A program made the translations under genes and the position numbers. From the NCBI GenBank assembly GCA_030248825.1, contig JARCMB010000373.1, positions 1-7,525 of the forward strand: 7,525 nucleotides of DNA, given 5' to 3'. The notes under the pieces were generated by a model, which searched no databases, was not told the origin of the DNA, and saw nothing but the letters and a program-made list of their open reading frames with translations. The stretch is from Pseudanabaenaceae cyanobacterium MP8IB2.15 (GTDB taxonomy: Bacteria; Cyanobacteriota; Cyanobacteriia; Pseudanabaenales; Pseudanabaenaceae). Each line of letters begins with the position of its first letter. The first letter of the stretch is position 1. This document shows positions 1 through 6,534 of this stretch, in pieces.

Positions 1-1110
1 CCTGACTTGCAGACGCATAAGGGTCTGTATGAAATTGACCTCTCAGAGTGGGAGGGCATGAAGATCGAGCAGGTAGGAGTTGATTTTCCTGAAGAACGCA
101 AAGCTTGGAAAGAGACCCCCGATCGTTTTTTGCTGGGCGATCGATATCCTGTTTTAGATTTATTTGCTCAAGCAAAAGCATTTTGGCAAGAAATCTTACA
201 ACGCCATCAAGATCAAACCATTCTGGTAGTTGGGCATAGCGGCATCAATCGCTGCTTGGTTTGCACGGCTCTGGGCATCGCTCCAGCTTATTATCACCGT
301 CTCCAACAGTCTAACTGTGGCATCAGCGTACTCAATTTTGCTGGAACTAGTTTTGGTGACAGCAGCGTCCAATTAGAATCGCTCAACCTCACCAGCCATC
401 TCGAACCTCTGACTGGCAGCCCACTTCCCCCAGTTCGTCAAAATCATCTGGGGCCGCGACTGCTTTTAGTCCGTCATGGTGAAACCGAGTGGAATCGCCA
501 GAAACGCTTTCAAGGTCAAATTGACGTACCGCTAAATCCTACGGGTGAAGTTCAAGCCGCAACGGCAGCCGAGTTTCTTCGTCATATCCCGATCCAGCTA
601 GCTATTAGTAGCCCGATGTTACGTCCGAAGCAAACGGCGATCGCCATTCTTGCCGCCCATGACAACACACCTTTAGAGTTGCTTGACGATCTCAAAGAAA
701 TCTCGCATGGTTTGTGGGAAGGCAAACTGGAATCAGAGATTGAAGCTGAGTTTCCTGGCGAACTGCAAAAGTGGCAAAAAACACCTGAAGTCGTGCAAAT
801 GCCAGAGGGTGAAAACCTCGATCGAGTTTGGCAAAGAGTCGCTGTGGCTTGGCAAGAAATTATTCGCCGTACACCGCCTGACCAGACAATTTTGGTCGTC
901 GCTCATGATGCCGTGAATAAGGCTTTGCTCTGTCAGTTATTCGATCTCAGTCCTGCTAGTTTCTGGGCATTTAAACAAGGTAATGGCGGGGTTTGCGTGA
1001 TCGATTACCAACGCGGTTTCGATCGACCACCACTTTTGCAAGCGATCAATATCACCACGCATCTATCAGGCGGCAGTATTCTTGACACAACGGCGGCTGG
1101 AGCATTGTAA
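1..1110 (+). CDS. Tandem-domain histidine phosphatase (phosphoglycerate mutase-like), 5' end missing
   Basis: The open frame runs in from base 1 with no start codon, so the gene begins outside the window. It encodes two copies of the histidine phosphatase (PGAM-like) fold. The first copy has lost its N-terminal RHG motif to the window edge but keeps LSEWEG and the second catalytic His in GHSGINR (codon 235-237). The second copy is complete: RHGETEWN with the phospho-accepting His at 475-477, SSPMLRPKQTA, the acid in LKEISHGLWEG, and the second His in VVAHDAVNK (904-906). The copies resemble each other through their C-terminal halves, including closing LTSHL and ITTHL segments, which indicates an internal duplication. 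Cyanobacterial proteins of this layout are usually about 450 residues and are labelled phosphoglycerate mutase, phosphoserine phosphatase or carboxyarabinitol-1-phosphatase-like. Substrate cannot be read from the sequence; a soluble cytoplasmic phosphatase is the safest call. Confidence 0.9.
   Translation, partial: PDLQTHKGLYEIDLSEWEGMKIEQVGVDFPEERKAWKETPDRFLLGDRYPVLDLFAQAKAFWQEILQRHQDQTILVVGHSGINRCLVCTALGIAPAYYHRLQQSNCGISVLNFAGTSFGDSSVQLESLNLTSHLEPLTGSPLPPVRQNHLGPRLLLVRHGETEWNRQKRFQGQIDVPLNPTGEVQAATAAEFLRHIPIQLAISSPMLRPKQTAIAILAAHDNTPLELLDDLKEISHGLWEGKLESEIEAEFPGELQKWQKTPEVVQMPEGENLDRVWQRVAVAWQEIIRRTPPDQTILVVAHDAVNKALLCQLFDLSPASFWAFKQGNGGVCVIDYQRGFDRPPLLQAINITTHLSGGSILDTTAAGAL
637..644. repeat. 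HIP1 octamer GCGATCGC
   Basis: Perfect copy of the highly iterated palindrome of cyanobacteria, here within GGCGATCGCC inside the phosphatase gene. Confidence 0.85.
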
Positions 1111-1173
1111 TCAAAGCCAACTGAATCTGGGCTTGAGATAAGATTGAAGCATAACCTTAGCGTAATGCCCTAG

Positions 1174-2370
1174 ATGACTCGGATCTGTATTCTCGGTGGT
1201 GGATTTGGTGGTCTCTACACCGCCCTAGAATTGGCTCGACTGCCTTGGACAGAGCAGCCTGAAATTGTGTTGATCGATCGAAGCGATCGATTCTTATTTA
1301 CGCCGTTACTTTACGAGTTAGTCACAGGCGAACTCCAGACTTGGGAAATTGCGCCGCCATTTCTAGAGTTGTTGGCTGGAACAAATATTCAATTTCTGCA
1401 AGGCAATGTCACGGGTGTAGATATCGCGACTCGTTGCATCCACCTCACCGTCTCAGATTCCCCTGCTAGCCTTAATTTCGATCGATTGGTCTTGTCGATC
1501 GGTGGTGAAACCTCGATGAATCTTGTGCCTGGTGCGGCGGAATACGCGATTCCATTTCGGACTCTGGCTGATGTGGCGCGGCTAGAATCGAAATTGCAGC
1601 AATTAGAAAAATCCGATCGCGAAAAAATTCGGGTAGCAATTGCAGGTGCAGGTGCGAGTGGCGTGGAACTAGCCTGTAAAATTGCCGATCGACTCAAATC
1701 TAGGGGTAGAGTCAGATTGATCGAACGCGACTCCGTAATTTTAGCCAATTCTCCCCCTGCGAATCGGGTGGCGGCGGAACGAGCTTTAATCACCAGAGGT
1801 ATATGGACAGATCTCTCTACTAGTGTTTCGCAAGTGATGGAGTCGGAAATCACGCTGGACTATAGCAGTGGTAGCGATACATTACCTGTGGACATGATGA
1901 TGTGGATGGTGGGGAATAGTATCTCCAAACTAGCTCACAGCCTCGACTTACCCCATAATCAGCGCAACGGTCGGGTGATTGTCGAATCAACTTTGCAGGT
2001 GAAAGGCTATCCTGAGATTTATGCAATCGGAGACATTGCCGAATGCTATGACGCTGATGGTGTGCTAGTTCCTGCCACGGCGCAAGTTGCTTACCAGCAA
2101 TCTCAATATTGCGCCCGCAATATCTGGATCAGTCTCACCCAATCTTATCCTCTAGTGCCCTTTCGATATCTGGCTTTGGGAGAGTTTATGAGCTTAGGCA
2201 CAGATAATGCGTCACTAGCTTTTCTCAACAAGTTTGGCTTAGAAGGACTGCCTGCGATCTTTTTTCGCCGCTTTGCCTACCTTTTACGGATGCCTACGTT
2301 CCAACATCAACTTAAGGTCGGTTTTAACTGGCTCAGCCGCCCAGTCCTAGAGTTAGTTAAAAAGCAATAA
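1174..2370 (+). CDS. ndbB: NdbB/NDC1-like type II NAD(P)H:quinone oxidoreductase
   Basis: A 398-residue FAD-dependent oxidoreductase with two dinucleotide-binding folds. The FAD site is GGGFGG at residues 8-13. The NAD(P)H site is GAGASG at 158-163. The second FAD-binding motif is AIGDIAE near 284-290. The YELVTGELQTWEIAPP stretch (47-62) and the C-terminal half (TAQVAYQQ, LALGEFMSLGTD, FQHQLKVGFNWLSRP) match my memory of Synechocystis NdbB (about 404 residues) and plant NDC1. These are peripheral thylakoid enzymes; beyond NAD(P)H oxidation, work on NdbB/NDC1 links them to reducing demethylphylloquinone before methylation in vitamin K1 synthesis. No membrane helix is evident. The ATG at 1174 places GGGFGG at the usual distance from the N-terminus. 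The 63-bp gap after the phosphatase has no clear terminator or promoter, so co-transcription is possible. Family is secure; NdbB over NdbA/NdbC is a recall-based call. Confidence 0.87.
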   Translation: MTRICILGGGFGGLYTALELARLPWTEQPEIVLIDRSDRFLFTPLLYELVTGELQTWEIAPPFLELLAGTNIQFLQGNVTGVDIATRCIHLTVSDSPASLNFDRLVLSIGGETSMNLVPGAAEYAIPFRTLADVARLESKLQQLEKSDREKIRVAIAGAGASGVELACKIADRLKSRGRVRLIERDSVILANSPPANRVAAERALITRGIWTDLSTSVSQVMESEITLDYSSGSDTLPVDMMMWMVGNSISKLAHSLDLPHNQRNGRVIVESTLQVKGYPEIYAIGDIAECYDADGVLVPATAQVAYQQSQYCARNIWISLTQSYPLVPFRYLALGEFMSLGTDNASLAFLNKFGLEGLPAIFFRRFAYLLRMPTFQHQLKVGFNWLSRPVLELVKKQ

Positions 2371-2403
2371 AAGTAAATGGCTCGATCGACTCAAATTGCC
2401 CTT

Positions 2404-2412
2404 TGGTATAAT
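2404..2412 (+). promoter_or_regulatory. Extended -10 promoter of the Uma2 gene
   Basis: TGG followed by a perfect TATAAT (2407-2412) fits the extended -10 pattern. No good -35 lies at 16-18 bp; TCGACT at 2386-2391 is 15 bp away. Transcription would begin near 2419, about 18 nt before the ATG at 2437. No Shine-Dalgarno sequence is visible in that short leader. Confidence 0.6.
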
Positions 2413-2436
2413 TCATGAAAATCTAGTCTTAAAATC

Positions 2437-3081
2437 ATGGTTGCATCAATCTTCATCGATCGTTTAGAAGTTCAGGCTGGGCAAAGAGTCCACTTGCACG
2501 ATCTTGATTGGCAAGAGTTTGAACAAATTTTAAGTGAATTGGGGGAAAAACGAGCCACCCGCATTGCTTATTATGAAGGAGATTTAGAGATTCGGATGCC
2601 GTTACCAGAACACGAACGAGCCAAAGTCTTAATTAGTAACTTATTGGTAATTTTGCTCGAAGAACTTGACCTAGATTGGGAATCGTTGGGTTCGTCTACA
2701 TTTAAAAAGCAAAGTATGAAAGCTGGAATCGAGCCTGATGATTGCTTTTACCTCAAAAACTGTCGGGCCATGGTTGGGATTAAACGACTGGATATGTCCG
2801 TCGATCCACCACCAGATTTGTCGATCGAAGTTGATTTAACCTCTCGCACCCAAATCAGTGCCTATCAAGCTTTAGGAGTTCCTGAAATCTGGCAATATCG
2901 CAAAGGTAAGTTAGTAATTTTCATACTTACGGCAGGGGGATATGTGGAATCTGCCACCAGTCTTGCTTTTCCTCAAATTCCAGTGATTGATGGTATATCT
3001 ATGTTTTTAGGTCGGGATCTATTGATGAGCGATGCCAGAAAAGAATTTCGGCAGTGGGTTAAGCAATACCTGAATAGTTAA
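2437..3081 (+). CDS. Uma2-family (DUF820) putative restriction-endonuclease-like protein
   Basis: A 214-residue protein of the Uma2 family, which has a PD-(D/E)XK nuclease-like fold and is greatly expanded in cyanobacteria. Visible landmarks are YYEGDLEIRMPLPEHE (45-60), typical of the N-terminal region; GIEPDDCFYL (97-106) with the likely metal-binding Asp; PDLSIEVDLTSRT (126-138) with the Glu of the core; and ALGVPEIWQY (145-154). In many relatives a Lys follows the ExD strand (TSKT or similar); here the position is Arg (TSRT), so catalytic competence is uncertain. The physiological role of the family is not settled; many members are solitary as here. It has its own promoter just downstream of ndbB and converges on the V-type ATPase-like pair, its stop lying 20 bp from theirs. 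Confidence 0.88.
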   Translation: MVASIFIDRLEVQAGQRVHLHDLDWQEFEQILSELGEKRATRIAYYEGDLEIRMPLPEHERAKVLISNLLVILLEELDLDWESLGSSTFKKQSMKAGIEPDDCFYLKNCRAMVGIKRLDMSVDPPPDLSIEVDLTSRTQISAYQALGVPEIWQYRKGKLVIFILTAGGYVESATSLAFPQIPVIDGISMFLGRDLLMSDARKEFRQWVKQYLNS

Positions 3082-3101
3082 GAATAGTTGGAAATACTCA
3101 G

Positions 3102-3764
3102 TTACAAAGCTCCTTGGAGGACGCTCTCTACGAGTTCGTCGAAGCGTTGTTGACCTCTTTGCTGGCTAACTTGGTTCCAACGATAGAGAATTTCCCATTT
3201 GCCCACATAGGCAACTACAGCCTCAAAACTAAATGGGTCAGTAATGCCAAGTTTGTCGGGGATTTGCCAACGGATTTGGTCGATATATCTTTCTAGATCC
3301 AAGATTTTTTGATTTTCCAACAGTTCGCGGGCAGTTGGGAGCCAAGAAAATCTGCTAGCTAAAGTAAAATCTGGATGCGCCCAATTGCGGCGAATATGAG
3401 CAGCTAAAGGAATCGGTGGTAATACATATTGCATTCCCTGATGGCGTTGATGCAGTGCTTCCATAATTACCCAGATTTCGGTTGTTGCCATGAACAACTG
3501 CAAAACCCCAGGCGTAGTTAGCTTGCTAATTGTCTGCATCAACATGTCACATACTTGCCGATCGGTAATGTCAGTGATTGCATACAATCCTTGCTGGAAA
3601 TCAATAATCGCTTTGATCTGCTCAAGATCTCTAGGTGAAAGGGATTTTAGTCTAGATTTGAGGCTGTCGCGGCTGATTGGCATTCGCACCAGTCGAAAAT
3701 CTATGCCCTCACCAATGCTGAGATGGGGAAGGCTAGAGGTTAGTCCGTAATAGCGATCGCTCAT
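3102..3764 (-). CDS. DUF2764-like protein, accessory to V/A-type ATPase subunit E
   Basis: A 220-residue soluble protein with no membrane segment. Its N-terminus (YYGLTSSLPHLSIGEG, residues 5-20) resembles the opening of DUF2764 proteins, which start with a tyrosine pair followed by a SLP-type motif. It sits directly after the subunit E gene with an 18-bp gap. That matches the known E-DUF2764-A gene order in V-type ATPase operons of chlamydiae and spirochaetes. Other features are an SLSPRDLEQIKAIIDF helix region (41-56) and a C-terminal part rich in aromatic residues (residues 125-205). The molecular role of DUF2764 is unknown; position suggests assembly or a stalk-associated function. Here no subunit A gene follows: downstream lies the convergent Uma2 gene. 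Assignment rests on N-terminal resemblance and context; a profile search would settle it. Confidence 0.62.
   Translation of the reverse strand: MSDRYYGLTSSLPHLSIGEGIDFRLVRMPISRDSLKSRLKSLSPRDLEQIKAIIDFQQGLYAITDITDRQVCDMLMQTISKLTTPGVLQLFMATTEIWVIMEALHQRHQGMQYVLPPIPLAAHIRRNWAHPDFTLASRFSWLPTARELLENQKILDLERYIDQIRWQIPDKLGITDPFSFEAVVAYVGKWEILYRWNQVSQQRGQQRFDELVESVLQGAL
3753..3760. repeat. HIP1 octamer GCGATCGC
   Basis: Second perfect HIP1 site, lying in codons 2-4 (Ser-Asp-Arg) of the DUF2764-like gene. Confidence 0.85.
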
Positions 3765-3782
3765 TTACTTATTCACCAATAC

Positions 3783-4451
3783 TTACTGGACATATCCTTC
3801 TAGTAGAGCGCGAAATCGAGGTAATAAGTATTGCATCAGCAGATCGCCTACAGCTTTGTCACTCAGATCTACTAAGATTTCTTGTCCATCCAAGCGAACC
3901 TTGATCCCCTCTTTGTCGGGACTTTGAGCAAATTCTACGCCTTGACCGAGTCGATCGCGGTAAACAGCCATGACAAACTGGGTAAGAGCCTTACCTTCAG
4001 AGGTTTCTGATGATGACTTAATCTCTTCTAAGCTGACTAGCTGTGATGGCAGCAACACAGTGATATTCTGATCGGCTTCCAGTTCTGGAATTTTTTTGCG
4101 GCAGACTTCTAGCAGCAACTGACGCAAAAATTCTTCACGATTAAACTCGGTACTGACCTGATTTGCTAGTTCATGGCGAAATAGCTGGGTCATCTGTCCT
4201 TTTAACGCTAGTAAAGCATCCCTTGCGGCAATCCGAATCGCATCCTCTGCTGAGGTTTTGGTGCGCTCGGCATTCAGTCGCGCAGCGTTTTCGATCGACT
4301 CGGCTTCCTTCTTAGCATCAGCAATAATCTGCTTTGCTCGTTGTTGGGCTTTGTCCGCGATCTGCTGCGCTTGGATCTCACCAGACTTGATTCCTTCAAT
4401 TTTAAGACGCTCGATCAGCTCTTGAACGCCCTTTGATGCTTGTAGCTCCAT
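3783..4451 (-). CDS. ntpE: V/A-type ATPase subunit E-like protein (peripheral stalk)
   Basis: A 222-residue protein with the architecture of bacterial V/A-ATPase subunit E. Residues 7-100 form a long charged Ala/Gln/Glu/Lys-rich coiled coil (IADKAQQRAKQIIADAKKEA at 31-50). A globular C-terminal domain follows from about 105. It ends in LVDLSDKAVGDLLMQYLLPRFRALL, close in pattern to the chlamydial subunit ending that reads LDMSSEVLLDLLTRFL. In a complete enzyme, E pairs with subunit G/H to form the stator stalk holding the A3B3 head against the membrane sector. The main alternative, an F-type subunit b or delta or a flagellar/type III FliH-like stator, is less likely: there is no N-terminal membrane helix, and the next gene is DUF2764-like. 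The ATG at 4451 has no strong Shine-Dalgarno; a promoter candidate lies just upstream. The rest of the ATPase is not present in the window. Confidence 0.72.
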   Translation of the reverse strand: MELQASKGVQELIERLKIEGIKSGEIQAQQIADKAQQRAKQIIADAKKEAESIENAARLNAERTKTSAEDAIRIAARDALLALKGQMTQLFRHELANQVSTEFNREEFLRQLLLEVCRKKIPELEADQNITVLLPSQLVSLEEIKSSSETSEGKALTQFVMAVYRDRLGQGVEFAQSPDKEGIKVRLDGQEILVDLSDKAVGDLLMQYLLPRFRALLEGYVQ

Positions 4452-4480
4452 TTGATGCGGCTTCTAGCGGTATGCAATCG

Positions 4481-4509
4481 ATTGTAACAGTTGCTAACTA
4501 AACTGACAC
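4481..4509 (-). promoter_or_regulatory. Promoter of the subunit E-DUF2764 operon
   Basis: Reading the minus strand, GTGTCA (4509-4504; 4 of 6 to TTGACA), a 17-bp spacer and TACAAT (4486-4481; 5 of 6). The -10 is preceded by TGT, giving an extended -10. Transcription would start about 20-25 nt before the ATG at 4451. Confidence 0.5.
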
Positions 4510-4532
4510 TTATTTTTTGTTTTATCAATATT

Positions 4533-4552
4533 TGCCAACATTTTAGTCGGCA
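4533..4552. repeat. Imperfect palindrome in the divergent promoter region
   Basis: TGCCAAC and GTCGGCA form 7-bp arms with one mismatch around a 6-bp AT spacer. It lies upstream of both promoter candidates in the 205-bp region between the minus-strand ATPase pair and the plus-strand membrane-protein operon, where a regulator site could act on either. No T-run typical of a terminator follows directly. Confidence 0.3.
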
Positions 4553-4585
4553 TTTTGCTGTAGCCAGCCTCAACTCAAACACTTA

Positions 4586-4614
4586 TTAAGCAATCAGAGA
4601 GACTGACATATACT
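4586..4614 (+). promoter_or_regulatory. Possible promoter of the membrane protein-pentapeptide operon
   Basis: TATACT (4609-4614) is a good -10 hexamer. The -35 position 17 bp upstream is TTAAGC, a weak match (3 of 6). The predicted leader is about 35 nt to the ATG at 4657. Confidence 0.35.
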
Positions 4615-4656
4615 GATTAGGCGATCTTTCAGTTACAAAATACTTACAGCGTCAAA

Positions 4657-5049
4657 ATGCAATCTGATATTAACTACTATTTTTTATTTAGTCCGCCCTA
4701 TTTTCTCTGTTGTGCGGCTCTAGTTGCGGGTTTGGCATGTGGGATGTCGTTTTATGCCACACTTGTAGAGTTGGCTCAGAAATGGCAAGCAAATCGGTCT
4801 TCACGCAACTTGCTAAACTTGAAGGGGATTTCGATCCAGTTACCATATGTGGGCATCAGCATCAGTGTTGCGATCTTTTTGTCATCAGGATTAGAGATTT
4901 TTGGTTTTCCGCCTAGCTTGGCTTACCCTACGGCAATCATTTTGACAATCGGCAGTGCGTATTTTGTCTGGAGACAGCTAAGTCGGTTGTTGGTAGAGTT
5001 AGAAAAGGGCGGCTCTGCTGCTATGGATCTAGATATCTTTGATATTTAA
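4657..5049 (+). CDS. Small three-helix membrane protein of unknown function
   Basis: I do not recognise this 130-residue protein by name. It has three hydrophobic segments, at about 13-38 (YYFLFSPPYFLCCAALVAGL region, with the helix running on to TLVEL), 64-83 and 88-107. A polar loop (41-58, QKWQANRSSRNLLNLKG) separates the first two. The C-terminal tail is acidic (LELEKGG-type sequence ending MDLDIFDI). No signal-peptidase site or catalytic motif is evident. Basic residues cluster in the loop after the first helix, which would place that loop in the cytoplasm and the short N-terminus outside. The next gene starts 18 bp after its stop, so the two are probably one transcript. The compact form and acidic tail would suit a thylakoid or plasma-membrane adaptor, but that is inference only. 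Confidence 0.75.
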   Translation: MQSDINYYFLFSPPYFLCCAALVAGLACGMSFYATLVELAQKWQANRSSRNLLNLKGISIQLPYVGISISVAIFLSSGLEIFGFPPSLAYPTAIILTIGSAYFVWRQLSRLLVELEKGGSAAMDLDIFDI

Positions 5050-5067
5050 TCGGGATCTGGTACGTCA

Positions 5068-5460
5068 ATGGAAGCTAGTGATTTTATATCTCAGTATAGG
5101 GTCGGGAGAAAAGATTTCTCCCGTGCTGATTTAAGCGGGGCAAACTTGGAGGCAGCCGAACTACATAAAATTGATTTGAGTTGGGCTGTACTTACTAAAG
5201 CTAACCTCAGCGAAGCGAAGCTGTGTCGAGCTAATTTGGGCTGGGCAGATCTGAGTGCGGCTGTTCTAAAGGGGGCAGATTTGCACAAAGCCAATTTACG
5301 CAAAGCAAATCTTAAGGGAGCCGACTTGCGTAATGCTGATTTACGAGATGCCGATCTAAGGGGAGCAGACCTGAGTTGGGCAAACTTGCAGGGGGCGAGT
5401 TTGGAAGGCGCAAAGATGCAGGATGCAAATCTCCACAAAGCAGTTTGGACAAAGGCTTAA
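5068..5460 (+). CDS. Pentapeptide repeat protein (about 22 tandem repeats)
   Basis: A 130-residue protein that is almost entirely pentapeptide repeats. After a 16-residue leader (MEASDFISQYRVGRKD), 22 consecutive A(D/N)LxX-type units fill residues 17-126 without a break, ending in a four-residue tail. Such sequences fold as a right-handed quadrilateral beta-helix, four repeats per turn, giving about five and a half turns. The family is abundant in cyanobacteria; roles are mostly unknown, though some members mimic DNA (the MfpA/Qnr type) and others interact with thylakoid proteins. No signal peptide or transmembrane segment is present, so it should be cytoplasmic. Most turns have Leu at the central position and small Ala residues, the standard pattern. 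It lies 18 bp after the membrane protein gene, suggesting a soluble partner of that protein. A long antisense open frame here is a by-product of the repeats. Confidence 0.92.
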   Translation: MEASDFISQYRVGRKDFSRADLSGANLEAAELHKIDLSWAVLTKANLSEAKLCRANLGWADLSAAVLKGADLHKANLRKANLKGADLRNADLRDADLRGADLSWANLQGASLEGAKMQDANLHKAVWTKA

Positions 5461-5465
5461 GTTAC

Positions 5466-6386
5466 TCAGAGGTTCTCACTAATCCAACTCATGATTGCTT
5501 GATTGATCATGGCGGGATTTTCATCATGAGCGCAATGACCCAATTCTGGAAGCTCGACCATGCGAACAGAGGGGCGATTGGCGAGTTTACGTCCAACCCT
5601 AATCGGAATTAGCCGATCTTTTGTACCCCAAAGAATTAGCATCGGCACTCGTAATTGGTCGATCGCCTGCTTAACATTTGGGGCAGATCCAGGACTAGTT
5701 GCGCCACGATTAATCCATAAAAAAGCCTCAGCAGCCTGACGCTCTTGAGCAGGAGCGGTGATGATCTCAACTAATTCGGCATCCACAAACTGTCGATCGA
5801 TATACACCAGATTTTTCAGCACAAACTCAATCACTTTGGGTTGCCGCACTAGATGAAATAACGGCTTGGCTAAAAGTGAGCCAATAACTGATTCCATCCA
5901 TTGCTTTACGGGGCGAATTACTGGTGGAACGAGTGCCTCTAGTTCTGCTAGATCGGGTAAGCTAATCGCGACAATGCCCCTAGCCATTTCTGGATGCTTT
6001 TGGGCTGCAATCAACCCGATCAAAGAACCGATCGAATTACCGACAATCACGGCTGGTCGATCGATAAAGGTGCGCCAAAAGTCAAATACTTGCTCCACCC
6101 ACAAGTTGACTTGGTAAAGTGTTGGTGGTTTTTCTGATGCACCGAAACCCAATAAATCTAAAGCGTAAACTGTATGTTGTTCAGACAACGCGGGTATATT
6201 TTGTCGCCAGTGACCGCTAGCTGCACCAAAACCGTGCAGCAATATGATTGGTAGGTTTACAGGTTGGTTAGTTTGATTAGCCTGAGGAACTGGACGTAAA
6301 AAAGTATAGCGAGTTTGCCAGCCCCGCCAAAGCCAATCTCTTTGCTGGATCGATCGATTGTTCGCCAATAAGTCTGCGGTAGTCAT
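5466..6386 (-). CDS. Alpha/beta-fold hydrolase, PPH-like
   Basis: A 306-residue alpha/beta hydrolase with a complete catalytic set: oxyanion-hole HGFG (51-54), nucleophile Ser118 in GNSIGS, Asp257 in GTKDRLIP and His284 in ELGHCAHDE. A cap region lies between about 145 and 240. The GNSxG elbow, the ALDLLGFGASEKP strand and the GHCAHDENP ending resemble the cyanobacterial/plastid group that includes pheophytinase (PPH), so an ester substrate such as a pigment or lipid is plausible, but substrate is not shown by sequence. Start choice: the frame extends to a GTG at 6413, adding nine residues. I prefer ATG at 6386 because GAGAAG lies 8 nt upstream and the protein then begins MTTADLL, a more usual beginning. 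It converges on the pentapeptide gene with only 5 bp between stops, leaving no room for a separate terminator. Confidence 0.88.
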   Translation of the reverse strand: MTTADLLANNRSIQQRDWLWRGWQTRYTFLRPVPQANQTNQPVNLPIILLHGFGAASGHWRQNIPALSEQHTVYALDLLGFGASEKPPTLYQVNLWVEQVFDFWRTFIDRPAVIVGNSIGSLIGLIAAQKHPEMARGIVAISLPDLAELEALVPPVIRPVKQWMESVIGSLLAKPLFHLVRQPKVIEFVLKNLVYIDRQFVDAELVEIITAPAQERQAAEAFLWINRGATSPGSAPNVKQAIDQLRVPMLILWGTKDRLIPIRVGRKLANRPSVRMVELPELGHCAHDENPAMINQAIMSWISENL

Positions 6387-6463
6387 GAGTTCAGCTTCTC
6401 TAAGTTTTAGCACCTTTAGAAATTCTAGTTGGTATAGAGATTTTTTGCCGCTTCGATCGCATC

Positions 6464-6492
6464 TTTATATTGCTCCAAACTATAACTGCGAA
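6464..6492 (-). promoter_or_regulatory. Possible promoter of the alpha/beta hydrolase gene
   Basis: On the minus strand, TTCGCA (6492-6487, 4 of 6), a 17-bp spacer and TATAAA (6469-6464, 5 of 6). The leader to the ATG at 6386 would be about 70 nt. Confidence 0.3.
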
Positions 6493-6534
6493 TTTGCGAT
6501 GTAGTATAGGCTTAGAAGTAAATAACTGCGATCT

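Noticed and set aside
1114..1134. Possible terminator hairpin AAGCC/GGCTT after the histidine phosphatase
   Set aside because: Only 5 bp of stem with an 11-nt loop and no T-run afterwards; too weak to call.
1389..1853. 154-codon antisense open frame inside ndbB
   Set aside because: It lies wholly within a well-supported gene, has no recognisable motif and reads as a shadow frame.
5091..5438. Long antisense open frame opposite the pentapeptide repeat gene
   Set aside because: It mirrors the repeat periodicity of the sense strand, giving a low-complexity Leu/Ala/Ser/Lys-rich product, and has no independent start signals.
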